Notes: generated by a model not told the origin, from the letters alone. DNA of 64,000 bases from a secondary endosymbiont of Ctenarytaina eucalypti (GCF_000287335.1 NC_018419.1:930001-994000); one strand, 5' to 3'; shown: positions 36,142 through 50,021, counted from the first letter of the stretch. Numbers and translations: made by a program.

Positions 36142-37683
36142 TTACCAGGAAGAGGTTGCCTTAAAGGTGTCGAGAATCCCTTGCAGTTTCCCTTCGATAT
36201 CATCATTATAAGCACCAGTCTGGTTGATATAATGCATCAAGTCGCTTTCGTTATAGTTTGCATAAGCTATTAGTGCTGTTTCAAAATCACTAATTTTTTC
36301 TAGCTGAACATTTTCCAGATAACCCCGTTCAGCTGCGAACAGAACTAGCGCTTGCTGAGCGACTGACATAGGCGCACATTGTCTCTGCTTTAGCAATTCA
36401 GTTACTTTCTCACCGTGATCTAGCTGCTTGCGAGTGGCATCATCGAGCTCAGACGAAAATTGGGAGAAAGCAGCTAATTCACGATACTGAGCCAGCGCCG
36501 TTCGGATGCCTCCAGAAAGTTTTTTCATGATCGAGGTCTGAGCCGTAGCGCCGACCCGGGAAACAGAAATCCCGGGGTTTACAGCAGGCCGAATACCAGC
36601 ATTAAATAGATTTGATTCTAGAAATATCTGACCATCAGTGATTGAAATTACGTTAGTTGGAACGAATGCGGAAACGTCACCGGCCTGAGTTTCAATAATA
36701 GGCAGTGCAGTTAACGAACCAGTCTTTCCTTTTACGTTGCCATTTGTATAGTTTTCAACGTATGCCGCATTGACACGAGCAGCCCGCTCTAACAAGCGGG
36801 AATGTAAGTAAAATACATCGCCAGGATAGGCTTCACGTCCAGGTGGTCTACGAAGCAGAAGTGAAATCTGGCGGTAGGCCACCGCCTGCTTAGAGAGATC
36901 GTCGTAAATAATCAGCGCATCTTGACCTCGGTCACGAAAATACTCCCCCATCGCGCAACCAGCATAAGGCGCTAGGTACTGCAGCGCGGCGGATTCAGAT
37001 GCTGTGGCAACCAAAACAATAGTGTTCATCATCGCATCGTTCTCTTCCAACTTACGAACAACATTGGCAATAGTAGATGCTTTCTGGCCGATCGCCACAT
37101 AAATACATTTGATACCGCTGTCGCGTTGGTTGATAATAGCGTCAATTGCTAAAGCTGATTTTCCTGTCTGACGATCCCCAATAATAAGCTCACGCTGACC
37201 TCGCCCGATAGGAATCATCGTGTCGACAGATTTATAACCGGTCTGCAATGGTTCATCAATCGACTGACGTTCAATGACATTTGGTGCGATAGCTTCAACA
37301 GGCGAGAAGCCATCGTACTCTAGCGGGCTTTTACCGTCGATATGCATACCCAGGGCATTCACTACACGGCCAAGGAGGCCTGCGCCAACCGGTACTTCTA
37401 AAATACGCCCAGTGCACTTGACTTTCATGCCTTCCGCCAAATCCGCATACTGACCCATAACCACCGCTCCAACGGAGTCGCGCTCCAGATTCAGGGCAAT
37501 GGCAAAACGGTTCCTGGGTAGCGCGATCATCTCCCCCTGTGTCACTTCAGCCAAACCATGTACGCGAATAATGCCATCGCTGACAGAAACAATGGTGCCT
37601 TCATTTTTCGCTTGACTCACGACATTGAACTGAGCAATGCGCTGCTTAATTAGTTCGCTGATTTCGGTGGAATTTAATTGCAT
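36142..37683 (-). CDS. atpA: ATP synthase F1 alpha subunit
   Basis: Non-catalytic nucleotide-binding subunit. The product has 513 aa, equal to E. coli. P-loop [14 protein letters not shown] and the arginine-finger segment [13 protein letters not shown] are intact. It starts [16 protein letters not shown] as in E. coli, 15 bp after atpH. Confidence 0.99.
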   Translation of the reverse strand: MQLNSTEISELIKQRIAQFNVVSQAKNEGTIVSVSDGIIRVHGLAEVTQGEMIALPRNRFAIALNLERDSVGAVVMGQYADLAEGMKVKCTGRILEVPVGAGLLGRVVNALGMHIDGKSPLEYDGFSPVEAIAPNVIERQSIDEPLQTGYKSVDTMIPIGRGQRELIIGDRQTGKSALAIDAIINQRDSGIKCIYVAIGQKASTIANVVRKLEENDAMMNTIVLVATASESAALQYLAPYAGCAMGEYFRDRGQDALIIYDDLSKQAVAYRQISLLLRRPPGREAYPGDVFYLHSRLLERAARVNAAYVENYTNGNVKGKTGSLTALPIIETQAGDVSAFVPTNVISITDGQIFLESNLFNAGIRPAVNPGISVSRVGATAQTSIMKKLSGGIRTALAQYRELAAFSQFSSELDDATRKQLDHGEKVTELLKQRQCAPMSVAQQALVLFAAERGYLENVQLEKISDFETALIAYANYNESDLMHYINQTGAYNDDIEGKLQGILDTFKATSSW

Positions 37684-37698
37684 ACTCTCTAGCCTCTC

Positions 37699-38232
37699 CT
37701 AAGACTGCAAGATGTCCTTCAGGCGATCTAAACGACCGCGTACACTTTCGTCTATCACCACATCGCCTATATGTATTACGATGCCAGCTATTATATACTT
37801 GTCAATTTTACAATTAAGCTTCACTGTACGTGCAAGACGCTGCTCCAGTGCAGTACTCATTTTCACTAGCTGCTCTTCTTGCAGCGCGTAAGCAGAAATA
37901 ACATTTACTTCCACTACAGCATCCTGTGCGGCACGAAAAAGAATAAAGTGCTCTAGCACATTAGGTAGAGCTGCTAAACGCTTGTTTTCTGACATGATCC
38001 TAATCAGACTCTGAAAAAAAGCATCAATGTTTTTCTCACATACCGCGAGGAAAATTTCCGCCAGCTTTTCAGGCAACGCCGTACCCGAAAGCAGTGCAGC
38101 TATCTGCTCATTTCGGCTTACTGCAGAGGAAAACTCCAGCATTGCCTGCCAGTGTGCGACGTCCTGGTGCTCAACAGCAAAATCAAACGCCGCTTTGGCA
38201 TACGGACGAGCTACAGTTACGAGTTCAGACAC
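37699..38232 (-). CDS. atpH: ATP synthase F1 delta subunit
   Basis: Links the peripheral stalk to the top of F1. The product has 177 aa, equal to E. coli. The N-terminal six-helix domain ([15 protein letters not shown]) and the C-terminal [17 protein letters not shown] signature are visible. The middle is more divergent than in the other atp genes. Confidence 0.97.
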   Translation of the reverse strand: MSELVTVARPYAKAAFDFAVEHQDVAHWQAMLEFSSAVSRNEQIAALLSGTALPEKLAEIFLAVCEKNIDAFFQSLIRIMSENKRLAALPNVLEHFILFRAAQDAVVEVNVISAYALQEEQLVKMSTALEQRLARTVKLNCKIDKYIIAGIVIHIGDVVIDESVRGRLDRLKDILQS

Positions 38233-38247
38233 CAGTCACCTTCCTGA

Positions 38248-38715
38248 TTAAAGTTCATCGATAATTTTATCTATGATGTCGGTATTATGTTCATAAAGAG
38301 AACGTTCGATGATCTTCTCAGCAGCGGCCACGGCTAGCGTAGCAACCTGCTTTCGTAAACCTTCACGAGCGCGATTATATTCAGCATTAATTTTTGTTCG
38401 CGCATGCGCCAAAATTTTATTACGTTCCATTTCAGCTGCAGTTCTAGCTTCCTCAATCACTTGCCCTTTACGCTTATGCGCCTGTTCGATAATCACCCTG
38501 GCTTCCAGCCTTGCTTGCTGTAAATGCTCGTTAGCTGCATTATGGGCGATCTCCAAATCGATTTGGGCACGTTCGGCCGCTGCCAGACCAGCAGCAATTT
38601 CTTTCTGCCGCATGTCAATAGCAGACATTAAAGGCGGCCAAACATACTTCATACAAAATAGCACAAACAAAATAAATGCAATGGCCTGACCGAGGATTGT
38701 TGCGTTAAGATTCAC
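38248..38715 (-). CDS. atpF: ATP synthase F0 subunit b
   Basis: Peripheral stalk dimer with one N-terminal membrane helix (about 5-25: [20 protein letters not shown]) and a long charged coiled coil. The product has 155 aa (E. coli 156). The gap to atpE is about 220 bp, several times the E. coli spacing, and is non-coding. Confidence 0.97.
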   Translation of the reverse strand: MNLNATILGQAIAFILFVLFCMKYVWPPLMSAIDMRQKEIAAGLAAAERAQIDLEIAHNAANEHLQQARLEARVIIEQAHKRKGQVIEEARTAAEMERNKILAHARTKINAEYNRAREGLRKQVATLAVAAAEKIIERSLYEHNTDIIDKIIDEL

Positions 38716-38939
38716 AGCTCTATATCTCTTGTAAAGTTAACTATTTGATGTTGGTTTAACACCAGTATCTAGACATATCAAACATGACCCAATATCGAAA
38801 GGTTATGAACCGATGAAGGTAAAGCAAACATGTAATCGAAAATTTACTTTACTCTTTAGATATTCGTCAACCACCGCTATGGCTTTGAGCGTTAAAAACA
38901 TTCAGGGAATAAAAACGTCTATGTTTTCGTATCGCAACA

Positions 38940-39206
<267 letters not shown>

Positions 39207-39228
39207 TCAGTATTAAAGTATTTTACAA

Positions 39229-40245
<1,017 letters not shown>

Positions 40246-40876
40246 TCAGGAGTTTTTACAAAGCTCAAGGCTTACTCAATAATATAAGCTTCATCAACTC
40301 TGCGTAGCAGGTCACTTCGCGGCATCTATAAAACTATAATGGCTCAGAGTTTATGCATTATATGTTACCCCAACACGGCTCACAGGTCCGCGAGTATGTA
40401 TACATATGCTTTTTATAAGATCAGTCAAAAGATAAAACCCCGTAAATTATACTGGAATATTATTCATGTAAGGGTTATTAAGGTCTAGATATTAATTCAT
40501 TGTCTTATAAATACTTTATTGATGTATTTTTATATACTAAAAATTTTATTTGGCTGAAAACGTTTACATATAAGCCCTGTACAGATAGATTGTAAACTAT
40601 AGAGTTTTTTATGATGACTTATCTCTCATCGAAGCTGTCTTTATACAATTCCACTACTCTTAAATATTGCTAACCGGGCAATCTAGATACACGACTAAAC
40701 CTTTGACATTACGGCTCTGGTTCTTCATAAGCAGAACCGTTCAAGCGACGATGATTATCCAGAAAGATTTTATACGGATATGCAGTCGTCTTGCCCAAAT
40801 AAGTATTAGTTTAAGAGATACCGCGTTCGTATCCGGTGCGTATTTTTAATAATCTCGTTATTTTCATGGCGCCAGA

Positions 40877-40922
40877 GGCCCGCATCACTCATCCCGCTGC
40901 AGCGGGATGAGTGATGCGGGCC
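40877..40922. repeat. Perfect 46-bp GC-rich palindrome
   Basis: Bases 40877-40899 (GGCCCGCATCACTCATCCCG then CTG) are followed directly by their exact reverse complement, with no spacer. It is far more GC-rich than its surroundings. It is flanked by AT-rich spacer in the decayed atpI-rsmG interval. The TTCTTC following it is a poor terminator tail. Confidence 0.97.
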
Positions 40923-41979
40923 CTTCTTCAAGAGCAGATTACGGTAGTTACTTGGATTTTTACACAAAATTAAGCGACTCTGGACGATTTTTTAGCATTT
41001 CTTTAACTAGCAAAAAAGTTCGCATCATTTTCACGTCTTTAATGCTGCTTCAGCATGCATGATCATTGCATCTATTTCACGCAAATAGTGCCAGACATCG
41101 CGCCTACGATATCTTTTGCATTTTTCCATACTATTTCTGCAGACGGTTTTTTGATTTTACCAAAACTTTCAGGATAGCGCGCTAAGTAACTACACTAATT
41201 ATTTGACGTAATGTTAATATTCTTAGGTTGATATCAACTATCTTTTTTCTTTTTCTCAAAATAGAATAATTTAGCAATCTTATCAGCGTCTCTTAGTATG
41301 TTTAAAGCTCAACTCAATGAATCTATTTTCACTTCGCATCTAGACATGCACCACTCATGTTGTCATCAGACCGGCGCTAACACGGCTGCTATTTAAGAAA
41401 AATTCGCACTGTAGCGCAATGCTCAAAAAATATTTTTAGTTGCTGCCTATGTTTTAGTTCGCAGCATTTCCGCTGCCACAATATAAAAGAGTACTTCAGT
41501 GCAGGCACTAGCGGCTTTTTTAACATCACCAAAAAAATGCATTGACCACGTAATATTCTAGGTCAAAATGTTCCCAGCTACATCTCAAGAGTCTGAATGA
41601 TATATTCTTATATAAAAATTTTTACTGACATGCGCTTGTTTCACGCTCACTCTTATAAACCACAAGAACATTGTCACGCTGCAACGATGCAGATAAGAAT
41701 ACAAGCTGCCTCCTTCTATAAGCACTCTTTACACATGTACAGATGCGTACCAATTACCTCGATGGCTTAAATATCAATAACACTAAATCTTCTAAAAACA
41801 AGAAGGTTAACGAAAATGCAAGCTATAATCGGGGAATCTAGCATCTTCTGTAGCAAACACATGAACAACAGGTTATATCCCTATGTCTCTTTTTTAAGCA
41901 ATACTCCCTAACTCAGAAAGTCGCTTTTTCAATTTCAACAGCACTATGTCTTGCGTATTCAATACAGCATCCGAGTAAC

Positions 41980-43896
41980 TCAAATATCAGTAATGATATT
42001 AGGATTGCCCTCGATAACCGACCCACTTCTTTTTTTAAGCCAGATTAACAAGATGGCAATTGCCGCAGGTGTGACTCCGGAGATACGTGATGCCTGCCCG
42101 ATAGATCTCGGTTTGTGATCTTGGCATTTGTCAATGACTTCCTTGGACAAGCCTGATACAGCACTGAAATCCATATTCGCTGGCAGGGGGGTATTCGCAT
42201 GCTGTATCTGACGTGCGATATCCTTCTGCTGACGGGTAATATAACCCTCGTACTTAATCTGAAGTTCAACCTGTGCCCCCACCTGGTCTTCATTCACCGC
42301 TGGACTAAAGCGATCCAGGCCGGTCAGCTGGACGTAATTCATCTCGGGTCGTCGTAGCAGCTCTTCCCCACTGGCTTCCCTCATCAGTGGGGTTTTGAGT
42401 ATTAAATTAAGCTGCTTTACACATTCGCTAGTAGGATTCACCCAGATCTCTCGAAGACGTTGACGCTCGAGTTCAATGCGTTCTTTCTTAACACAGAAGC
42501 TAGCCCAGCGTAGCTCATCTACTAACCCAAGTTGCCGGCCGATTTCAGTTAGACGCAGATCGGCGTTATCTTCACGCAATAGCAGTCGGTATTCGGCCCG
42601 AGAGGTAAACATACGATAAGGCTCTTTAGTGCCTAATGTGCATAAATCATCTACTAGCACACCAAGATAAGCCTGATCGCGCCGCGGGAACCAGGCATCT
42701 TTTCCTTTGGAAAACATTGCAGCATTCAGACCCGCGAGCATCCCCTGCGCAGCTGCCTCTTCGTATCCGGTGGTGCCATTGATTTGGCCTGCAAAAAATA
42801 AACCAGCAATCACTTTACTTTCCAGAGTTAACTGAAGATCGCGAGGATCAAAAAAATCGTACTCAATTGCATAGCCCGGGTGTACTATACGCGCCTTCTC
42901 TAGCCCTTTTATAGAGCGAACCATCCCTATCTGTACAGATAGGGGAAGGCTAGTTGAGATGCCATTAGGATAAATTTCATTACTGATCAAACCTTCTGGC
43001 TCAAGAAAGACCTGGTGAGCATCTCGGTCCGAGAAACGCATAACCTTATCTTCAATCGACGGACAATATCGAGGCCCGACCCCCTTGATACTTCCGGCGT
43101 AAATTGGGCTACGATCTAGATTCTGGAGGATAATCTCATGAGTCTTCTCATTGGTAGAGGTAATATAACAGGGTATTTGTCGAAGATGCTGATCTGGTGT
43201 TTTCAAAAACGAAAAGACAGGAAGAGGGGTGTCACCACGTTGGATCTCTAGACCTGAGAAATCTATACTTCTCGCATCAAGGCGCGGCGGTGTTCCAGTT
43301 TTCAGTCGATTCGCCCGGAACGGTAGCTCACGAAGACGACGCGCCAGAGAGATCGAAGATGGATCCCCTGCGCGACCGCCACTACAGTGATCCATGCCAA
43401 TATGGATCTTGCCATCAAGGAATGTACCGGCCGTTAACACCACAGCACGTGCACGGAGCTTTTGCCCCATATCTGTGACTGCGCCTACCACCTGATCACT
43501 TTCTACGATTAAATCCTCTACTACCGCCGGATGAAAGATGATTAAATTAGGCTGTTTTTCCAGGGCGGCGCGCACCGCCTGATGGTAAAAGATACGATCG
43601 GCCTGTGCACGGGTCGCTCTAACCGCCGGTCCTTTACTGGCGTTTAGTGTCCTGAACTGAATGCCGGCCTTATCGATGGCCTTCGCCATCAAACCGCCCA
43701 TTGCGTCAATTTCTTTGACTAAATGACCTTTACCGATACCACCGATCGACGGATTACAAGACATTTTTCCAAGTGTATCAATGTTATGAGTTAGCATCAG
43801 GGTTTGGCATCCCATGCGCGCTGCCGCCATTGCAGCTTCTGTGCCTGCATGGCCGCCACCAATTATAATGACGTCAAAATGATCGGAATACAACAT
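41980..43896 (-). CDS. mnmG: tRNA uridine-5-carboxymethylaminomethyl modification enzyme MnmG (GidA)
   Basis: FAD enzyme that, with MnmE, modifies U34 of tRNAs reading split codon boxes, possibly including tRNA-Arg(UCU) in this window. The product has 638 aa (E. coli 629). FAD motif [17 protein letters not shown] at 13-29, the two cysteine-bearing conserved blocks ([18 protein letters not shown], and [12 protein letters not shown]) and the C-terminal MnmE-binding region [16 protein letters not shown] are intact. The C-terminus runs about 9 residues past the usual end. It flanks oriC with the same polarity as in E. coli. Confidence 0.98.
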   Translation of the reverse strand: MLYSDHFDVIIIGGGHAGTEAAMAAARMGCQTLMLTHNIDTLGKMSCNPSIGGIGKGHLVKEIDAMGGLMAKAIDKAGIQFRTLNASKGPAVRATRAQADRIFYHQAVRAALEKQPNLIIFHPAVVEDLIVESDQVVGAVTDMGQKLRARAVVLTAGTFLDGKIHIGMDHCSGGRAGDPSSISLARRLRELPFRANRLKTGTPPRLDARSIDFSGLEIQRGDTPLPVFSFLKTPDQHLRQIPCYITSTNEKTHEIILQNLDRSPIYAGSIKGVGPRYCPSIEDKVMRFSDRDAHQVFLEPEGLISNEIYPNGISTSLPLSVQIGMVRSIKGLEKARIVHPGYAIEYDFFDPRDLQLTLESKVIAGLFFAGQINGTTGYEEAAAQGMLAGLNAAMFSKGKDAWFPRRDQAYLGVLVDDLCTLGTKEPYRMFTSRAEYRLLLREDNADLRLTEIGRQLGLVDELRWASFCVKKERIELERQRLREIWVNPTSECVKQLNLILKTPLMREASGEELLRRPEMNYVQLTGLDRFSPAVNEDQVGAQVELQIKYEGYITRQQKDIARQIQHANTPLPANMDFSAVSGLSKEVIDKCQDHKPRSIGQASRISGVTPAAIAILLIWLKKRSGSVIEGNPNIITDI

Positions 43897-44001
43897 GCTA
43901 GAAACACCTCACATCAAAGCGCAGCGATCATCAATGGTCTTAGCAGAAAGATTGTACGCAAGTTTAGGCGAGATGCAAGTCTCGACAATCTATCGGGCTA
44001 G

Positions 44002-44184
44002 TTAAAAAAGATCTTTATTTATTTAAAAAGCTAATATTATATATATTACTATAATCGTACTTATCTGTGGATAACTTTTTTTTCCTCAATGTATACATGG
44101 AATTATCTATCTTTTTATCCTGTGAATTATCGGTGACTTCCGGTGGGATAAGCTGGGGGAAACTTTTATTACATTACACACAGT
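44002..44184. other. oriC: Chromosomal replication origin oriC (left and central part)
   Basis: The region just upstream of mnmG aligns with E. coli oriC. It has an AT-rich unwinding region starting with GATCTTTATTTATTTA (44010), a perfect DnaA box R1 within CTGTGGATAAC (44065-44075), CTGTGAATTATCGGTGA (44120-44136) covering the I1/tau2 area, ATAAGCTGGG (44148-44157) and a one-mismatch R2 box TTACACACA (44174-44182). Distances between these landmarks equal those I recall for E. coli to within 1 bp, except R2 (2 bp). Only one GATC site remains, against eleven in E. coli. The IHF site is degenerate, and the right half with R3 and R4 is not found. Confidence 0.9.
44066..44074 (-). promoter_or_regulatory. 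DnaA box R1 (consensus TTATCCACA)
   Basis: Perfect 9-mer on the minus strand inside oriC, in the orientation of R1 in E. coli. It is the only perfect consensus DnaA box recognised in the window. Confidence 0.92.
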
Positions 44185-44234
44185 AAAAAATGCATAGCTC
44201 AGGTTTAGCAGTTAGGCAAGACAGTTTTCAACGC

Positions 44235-44271
44235 AGCTATTGCATAACATAGGTTAGGTTATGCAATAGCT
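44235..44271. repeat. Perfect 14-bp inverted repeat next to oriC
   Basis: Arm 44235-44248 (AGCTATTGCATAAC) is the exact reverse complement of 44258-44271, with a 9-nt loop. It lies about 50 bp to the right of the last recognisable oriC element. Confidence 0.95.
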
Positions 44272-46015
44272 CAGAGCGCACTGCCCACGCTCCCAGAAAT
44301 GCAAAAGATTTTCTACTAAATACTTTCCTGGCAGAATAGTATGATTTGCTATCATTTAATGATAAAATCTATAAAATTTTATTAATCCCGATAAGCGATC
44401 AAAATCGAATGATATTCATTTCTTGATGTTGACGTAGTTTTATACTCATGTATGATAGATAGCGTTGTTATTGGTCAGTGCTCGCATGATGTTAAAAAGG
44501 CTAAAACTCTCGTTGCATGTCAGTAATGTTAGAGCGATGCTGTCCATGCAAAGGAAAGACTCATCATCGCTAGCTATTTTTTGTAGTGCATTGTGCATTT
44601 TCAGCAACGCCCACTAACTTTTTTACTGACTACATACTTGGACATCAATAAGATCGGTTACTCACAATTCGCTAATTGAATATAATTCGGTCATTACAAA
44701 CGGTATAGTAGATCCGTTCATGCTCAGACAGCTGCCCGAGTCATAGCTTTGACAGATAGCGGCCACATATTTACTAATTACCAGCTAGTGAAGATTATTA
44801 TTATGCAACACAAACGGTGTTCGGCCTTTTTAAAAAGAAATGAGTATGGTTCATTGCTATGAACATTTTGAAAGTCTTGCGTGCCTACGTATTGCACGTC
44901 ACGTAAACTTGATAGATGGTGAAAAAGCTTTTGAACAAAAACTAGTTTTTGGGCAGGGAGTTATGGTAATGACTGCATGTGTTTTTCTAAGAACACTGCA
45001 CGTTATTTTAACGTTACTTTAAAGCGGCAACGCATAAATAGTATGACCTGATAAATATTGGGGCACCCTGCCTAAGCAGGATTACTGGGCAAATTGATCC
45101 TCATCAAAGGATGGATTGTAGCATTCTACGTGTATCAACGATTTTGTCTTCTTCAGCTGCTTTGATATTTCTTTGGCGTTAGCGCATGACATTCGATCGA
45201 GAGCATACAATATTGCTAATTTGGTACTTTTTTGCTATACATCAGCACTCATAAAGCACCTCTCGTCCGATCCATTAATTTACTGGATAAGGTCTATGCA
45301 ATATCTTACCTTGTTCGATATTATGCTACCGAATTTTTTATGCTTCTGCGCCACAATCTTCAATAACCAAATGTAGTGACCAAAAAGATAATTCTAGCGC
45401 GTGCTCACGCTATATCTCCTGAAATGAAATAAGTTATTTTTTGTATAAGCCTAGTCCAAAAATATACGTTTCGGTGTTATACGATTTAAAATTGCGTCTA
45501 TGTACTCCTGTAAAGACTGCAATGCAAAATCAAATGCTTGTGTTATTGTTAACACACTCTGCTTGATCTTGGCATCTAAATAACAACATGCTGATAGACG
45601 TCGCCTAAGAGAAGTGCGCTCTATGCCTGTGCTAAGAGCTACCTGATGAATGTACTCTAGCAGAGAACAGCACTGCTTAAGAGTCTGGTGTTACGTAGAC
45701 CAATTAGTTATTTTAAACTGTTTATGATCAAAACGTATTATAAAAATGAACCGATTTTTCTCACCTCATGAGGACCTAACGTTCCATTTTCCCAACCAAA
45801 ATCAGGGCAAAGCATGACGCTATATTATTAATCGTGATATAAATAAAAAATTCATTAAATCAGTTATTTATTTTTATATTAATAGAATTTTTCTAAAAAT
45901 CATGAGCACCAAACGGCTAGACGCTTTAATGTATTTCCCGGGTCTAGATACGTAGTAAGCACGTTTTTAACATACTTTACTCTTACCTGATAACACGATG
46001 CCTGTAGGTATGGTT

Positions 46016-47392
46016 ATGTCGAATCGAGCATTAAGTGTGGTTATTCTAGCAGCAGGCACAGGCAATCGAATGCTTTCGTCCAGACCGAAAGTGATGCATG
46101 TCTTAGCTGGTAAAGTTATGGTTCAGCACGTTATTGATACTGCAACTCAACTAGACGCATCACGCATCTCTATAGTCTATGGTCACGGTGGAGAATTATT
46201 GCGCGAACACCTGGCTGGGCACACTAATGTATTACACTGGGTGTTACAGGCCGAGCAGCGCGGCACCGGCCATGCAGTCCAGCAGGCGCTAGCCTATCTT
46301 CAGGGAGAAGAAGACATCCTCATCTTGTACGGTGACGTACCTCTTATTTCTCCCGAAACGTTGCAGCGTCTACTCATAGCACGACCAAGGGGAGGCATTG
46401 GCCTGATAACGGTAACGCTCGAAAAACCATACGGCTACGGCCGTATCGTGCGTATTAACGGCGCAGTCTCTGGTATCATTGAGCATAAAGACGCCAGTGA
46501 AGAGCAGCGGCAAATGAAGGAGGTCAACACTGGTATTTTGGTTACTGGAGGTAGTGATTTAAAACGCTGGCTAGGACAGTTAAACAACAATAACGCAAGA
46601 GGTGAGTTCTATCTAACGGACATTATAGCCATGGCTTGGCGTGAAGGTCGTAGAATCAGTACAGTTCAACCCACACGGCATAGTGAGGTCCTGGGTGTGA
46701 ATAATCGTCTACAACTTGCGCATCTGGAGCGGCTGTTTCAACGAGAGCAAGCTGAACGTCTTCTGCTTTCCGGGGTCATGCTATCAGATCCTGAACGTTT
46801 TGATTTGCGCGGAGAATTACAGCACGGAAAAGATGTATTCATTGACGCTAATGTAATCTTAGAAGGCCAAGTAACGCTGGGAAACCGTGTAAGAATCGGT
46901 ACAGGTTGCGTACTAAAAAATGCGATCATCAGTGATGATGTAGTCATTAGCCCTTACACAATGATCGAAGATGGACGAGTCGCCGCGCATAGCACACTAG
47001 GTCCATTTGCCCGCCTTCGCCCCGGTAGCGAGCTGGGGGAGGGAGCGCACGTGGGTAATTTTGTCGAGATAAAACAGGCCCGATTAGGTAAGGGGTCGAA
47101 AGCTGGTCATCTTAGCTACCTTGGGGACGCTGAGGTCGGGGCACATGTCAATATCGGCGCTGGTACGATCACTTGTAATTATGATGGCGCCAATAAGCAT
47201 AAAACCGTTATTGGTGACGATGTGTTCATCGGATCCTATAGCCAACTAATAGCACCGATAACCATTGGCCATGGCTCTACAATCGGTGCGGGCACGACCG
47301 TGACACACGATGTGGCTGATGGTGAAATGGTCATTAGTCGCATACGTCAGTTTTCTGTAGCTAACTGGAAGCGGCCATTAAAGAAAAAGTAA
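46016..47392 (+). CDS. glmU: Bifunctional GlcNAc-1-P uridyltransferase / GlcN-1-P acetyltransferase
   Basis: Makes UDP-GlcNAc for peptidoglycan and lipid A. The ATG at 46016 follows AGGT at about 9 nt and gives 458 aa (E. coli 456) starting [14 protein letters not shown]; the frame is open 6 codons further. The pyrophosphorylase signature LAAGTGNRM....K is at about 11-25, the UDP-binding YGDVPLIS near 103, and the C-terminal left-handed beta-helix of hexapeptide repeats includes the catalytic [19 protein letters not shown] region. In E. coli glmUS follows atpC in the same direction; here it lies beyond oriC and reads away from it. Confidence 0.97.
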   Translation: MSNRALSVVILAAGTGNRMLSSRPKVMHVLAGKVMVQHVIDTATQLDASRISIVYGHGGELLREHLAGHTNVLHWVLQAEQRGTGHAVQQALAYLQGEEDILILYGDVPLISPETLQRLLIARPRGGIGLITVTLEKPYGYGRIVRINGAVSGIIEHKDASEEQRQMKEVNTGILVTGGSDLKRWLGQLNNNNARGEFYLTDIIAMAWREGRRISTVQPTRHSEVLGVNNRLQLAHLERLFQREQAERLLLSGVMLSDPERFDLRGELQHGKDVFIDANVILEGQVTLGNRVRIGTGCVLKNAIISDDVVISPYTMIEDGRVAAHSTLGPFARLRPGSELGEGAHVGNFVEIKQARLGKGSKAGHLSYLGDAEVGAHVNIGAGTITCNYDGANKHKTVIGDDVFIGSYSQLIAPITIGHGSTIGAGTTVTHDVADGEMVISRIRQFSVANWKRPLKKK

Positions 47393-47565
47393 TAAATTAG
47401 AGGGTTGTGAGCAGTCAGTGGCTCCCTGAAAGCAGCCTAACTTTAGTTAGTCGACAAGAACTGTGAATGATGCATTGGCAGTGTGCTACCCCCCCCCTTG
47501 TGCCGAGTAGATGCGATAGTGCTAACATGATGGCAATTTCGGCCGTCCAATTAGGAATAAACGAG

Positions 47566-49398
47566 ATGTGTGGAATAGTGGGCGCAGTTGCACAGCGTGA
47601 TATTGTTGAGATCCTTCTAGAAGGGTTACGTCGTCTTGAGTATCGTGGCTATGATTCTGTTGGACTGGCGGTTGTGACTAATGAAGGGCATTTACAGCAC
47701 CTGCGTCGGGTAGGTACAGTGAACACACTGATGGAGGCGGTGCCCATGAACATGCTTGCTGGTGGTATAGGGATCGCCCATACGCGCTGGGCGACTCACG
47801 GTGAGCCGACAGAAAATAACGCACATCCTCACATTTCAGAGCACATTGTAGTCGTCCATAATGGTATCATCGAAAATCATGAACTTTTGCGTGAGCGGCT
47901 ACGCGAATACAACTATACGTTTGTTACACAAACGGACACTGAAGTCATTGCGCATTTAACACATTGGGAGCAGAAACGAGAGGGCGGCGCTCTTTATGAA
48001 GTCATGAAACGTGTGGTCAGAGCACTGCGAGGTGCATACGGAACGGTTGTTATGGATATACGGAATCCTAGCGTGCTCGTGGCCGTACGCTCTGGTAGTC
48101 CACTGGTTATTGGCTGCGGCGTTGGCGAGAACTTTGTAGCGTCTGATCAATTGGCGCTGCTACCAGTTACTCGTCGCTTTATGTTTCTAGAGGAGGGCGA
48201 TATTGCTGAAATTACCCGCCGTACTATTAGGATATGGGACCAAGCTGGCAATAATGTAGAACGTTCGGTAATCGAATCCCATGCACAAGACGACGCGCGT
48301 GATAAAGGACTTTACCGTCATTATATGCAAAAAGAGATTTTTGAACAGCCTCAGTCGATCAAAAACACGCTGGAGGGTCGCTGCACGAATAGCATGGTAA
48401 CATTGTCCGAATTGGGCGACAGTGCCGATGCATTACTATGTCAAGTAGAACATGTACAGATTACTGCCTGCGGCAGTTCCTATCATGCAGCTATGGTCTC
48501 CCGATATTGGTTTGAGGAGTTGGCTGGCGTGCCTTGTAATGTAGAAATCTCTTCTGAGTTCCGCTATCGAAAATCCGCATTACGCACTGGTAATCTATTG
48601 CTTACACTCTCCCAATCTGGCGAAACAGCCGATACGCTAGCAGCGCTGAAGTTGACCAAGCCTCTTGGCTACTTAGCTTCATTGACTATTTGTAATGTCG
48701 ATCATTCTTCATTGGTCCGAGAATCTGATATGGCGCTGATGACCCGGGCAGGTACTGAGATTGGTGTGGCCTCTACGAAAGCGTTCACGACCCAGTTGAC
48801 CCTGCTATTGATGCTAGTAACACGTATCGGTCGCATGCGGGGGATGGATAAGACTCTAGAGAAAAGCATCGTTCATGCGCTACAGATTCTTCCTGGCCGC
48901 ATCGAGCAGATGCTGTTGCTGGATAAGTCCATGGCAACACTAGCGAAATCCTTCTCTGAAAAACGGCACGTTCTTTTTATCGGCCGCGGCAATCTTTATC
49001 CTATTGCCATGGAAGGGGCATTGAAACTAAAAGAAATCTCATATATTCATGCCGAAGCCTATGCCGCAGGGGAATTGAAACATGGACCGCTAGCTCTGAT
49101 CGATACCTATATGCCTGTCATTGTTATTGCACCCAAAAATCAATTACTGGAGAAGCTAAAATCTAATATCGAAGAGGTGCGTGCACGTGGGGGATTGCTG
49201 TTTATTTTTACAGAAGAGGCAACCGGCTTTACTAGTAGCGCAAATATGAACATTATCTTGCTACCGAAGGTAGAACATATTCTTGCGCCCATTTGCTACA
49301 CCGTGCCAATGCAATTGCTGGCCTATCATATCGCCACAATTAAAGGGACAAACATCGATCATCCACGTAATCTAGCTAAATCAGTAACGGTAGAATAG
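47566..49398 (+). CDS. glmS: Glutamine-fructose-6-phosphate aminotransferase
   Basis: First committed step of amino-sugar synthesis: fructose-6-P plus glutamine gives GlcN-6-P. The start is placed at 47566 because the protein must begin M-CGIVGA with the catalytic N-terminal Cys; an AGGA lies about 11 nt upstream, and the 33 preceding open codons lack homology. Length is 610 aa (E. coli 609). The class II amidotransferase domain ([18 protein letters not shown]) is followed by two SIS isomerase domains ([23 protein letters not shown]) and the C-tail ending KSVTVE. A run of nine C lies just upstream (47489-47497). Confidence 0.97.
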   Translation: MCGIVGAVAQRDIVEILLEGLRRLEYRGYDSVGLAVVTNEGHLQHLRRVGTVNTLMEAVPMNMLAGGIGIAHTRWATHGEPTENNAHPHISEHIVVVHNGIIENHELLRERLREYNYTFVTQTDTEVIAHLTHWEQKREGGALYEVMKRVVRALRGAYGTVVMDIRNPSVLVAVRSGSPLVIGCGVGENFVASDQLALLPVTRRFMFLEEGDIAEITRRTIRIWDQAGNNVERSVIESHAQDDARDKGLYRHYMQKEIFEQPQSIKNTLEGRCTNSMVTLSELGDSADALLCQVEHVQITACGSSYHAAMVSRYWFEELAGVPCNVEISSEFRYRKSALRTGNLLLTLSQSGETADTLAALKLTKPLGYLASLTICNVDHSSLVRESDMALMTRAGTEIGVASTKAFTTQLTLLLMLVTRIGRMRGMDKTLEKSIVHALQILPGRIEQMLLLDKSMATLAKSFSEKRHVLFIGRGNLYPIAMEGALKLKEISYIHAEAYAAGELKHGPLALIDTYMPVIVIAPKNQLLEKLKSNIEEVRARGGLLFIFTEEATGFTSSANMNIILLPKVEHILAPICYTVPMQLLAYHIATIKGTNIDHPRNLAKSVTVE

Positions 49399-50021
49399 TT
49401 TGCAATAAAAGTTAAATTTCTAGACTCTTATATAATTACGATATGTGTTGGGAAAACAATATTTTAAGAGCTTTGATGCATAAAAAAGGCATTTTTTGAC
49501 ACATTAGCTTTTATCAACAAACGTTGTTAAGAGATACATATGGTATATGATATTTCTAATAAAAAAGTGTGATTTGCTGGTGAAGAGTTTTTTGACAAAA
49601 TGATATCATTATTATCAACGACTATTATGGCAAAACAGCGCTAATTGACTATCTATAAGTGTTTTAAAAGGCAGAGTTAATAGGGGGAAGGCGACACAGA
49701 CATATAACTATTGCGGTCAGCAGGAGATAATGATAACGTGTAATTTCTGGGGTTTTCATTATATACTTAGAAGAAAATTTATGATTGAGCGCTAGTCAGA
49801 AAAAAAACAAAAATACAAATTTTAATTTCTTACCTCGCAGTTACGCTCACCCTATCGTGAGCGCGCTAATATTATTTCCCGAATTATTTCGGGATAAGTG
49901 CTTTTTTATCTGATCAAACATGCTCCATAAAGCTCTCCAAGAGTTTGAATTATATAAAAGCGCTTGATTTTTCCAAGTATAAGGGTATGAATGGCTTTTC
50001 TTTTTCGCCATCAAATACAAA
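49399..50021. other. Region between the convergent ends of glmS and ydiY
   Basis: Non-coding. It carries the pair of hairpins at 49844-49907, which probably end transcription; otherwise AT-rich and empty. Confidence 0.6.
49844..49907 (+). terminator. Pair of hairpins, candidate terminator
   Basis: Stem 1 is CGCTCAC/GTGAGCG (49844-49863, 6-nt loop). Stem 2 is TCCCGAA/TTCGGGA (49877-49894, 4-nt loop), with six T at 49902-49907. The T-run suits the + strand (glmS), but the site is 450 bp past glmS. It sits closer to the end of ydiY, for which no proper T-run is seen. Confidence 0.45.

Larger units (their letters stand above)
43897..46015. other. Non-coding region containing oriC, between mnmG and glmU
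   Basis: Apart from oriC and the 14-bp inverted repeat, about 1.7 kb is AT-rich and empty. mioC, asnC and asnA, which follow oriC in E. coli, are not recognised. A small stem CCTGC-CTAA-GCAGG lies near 45067-45080. Confidence 0.6.
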
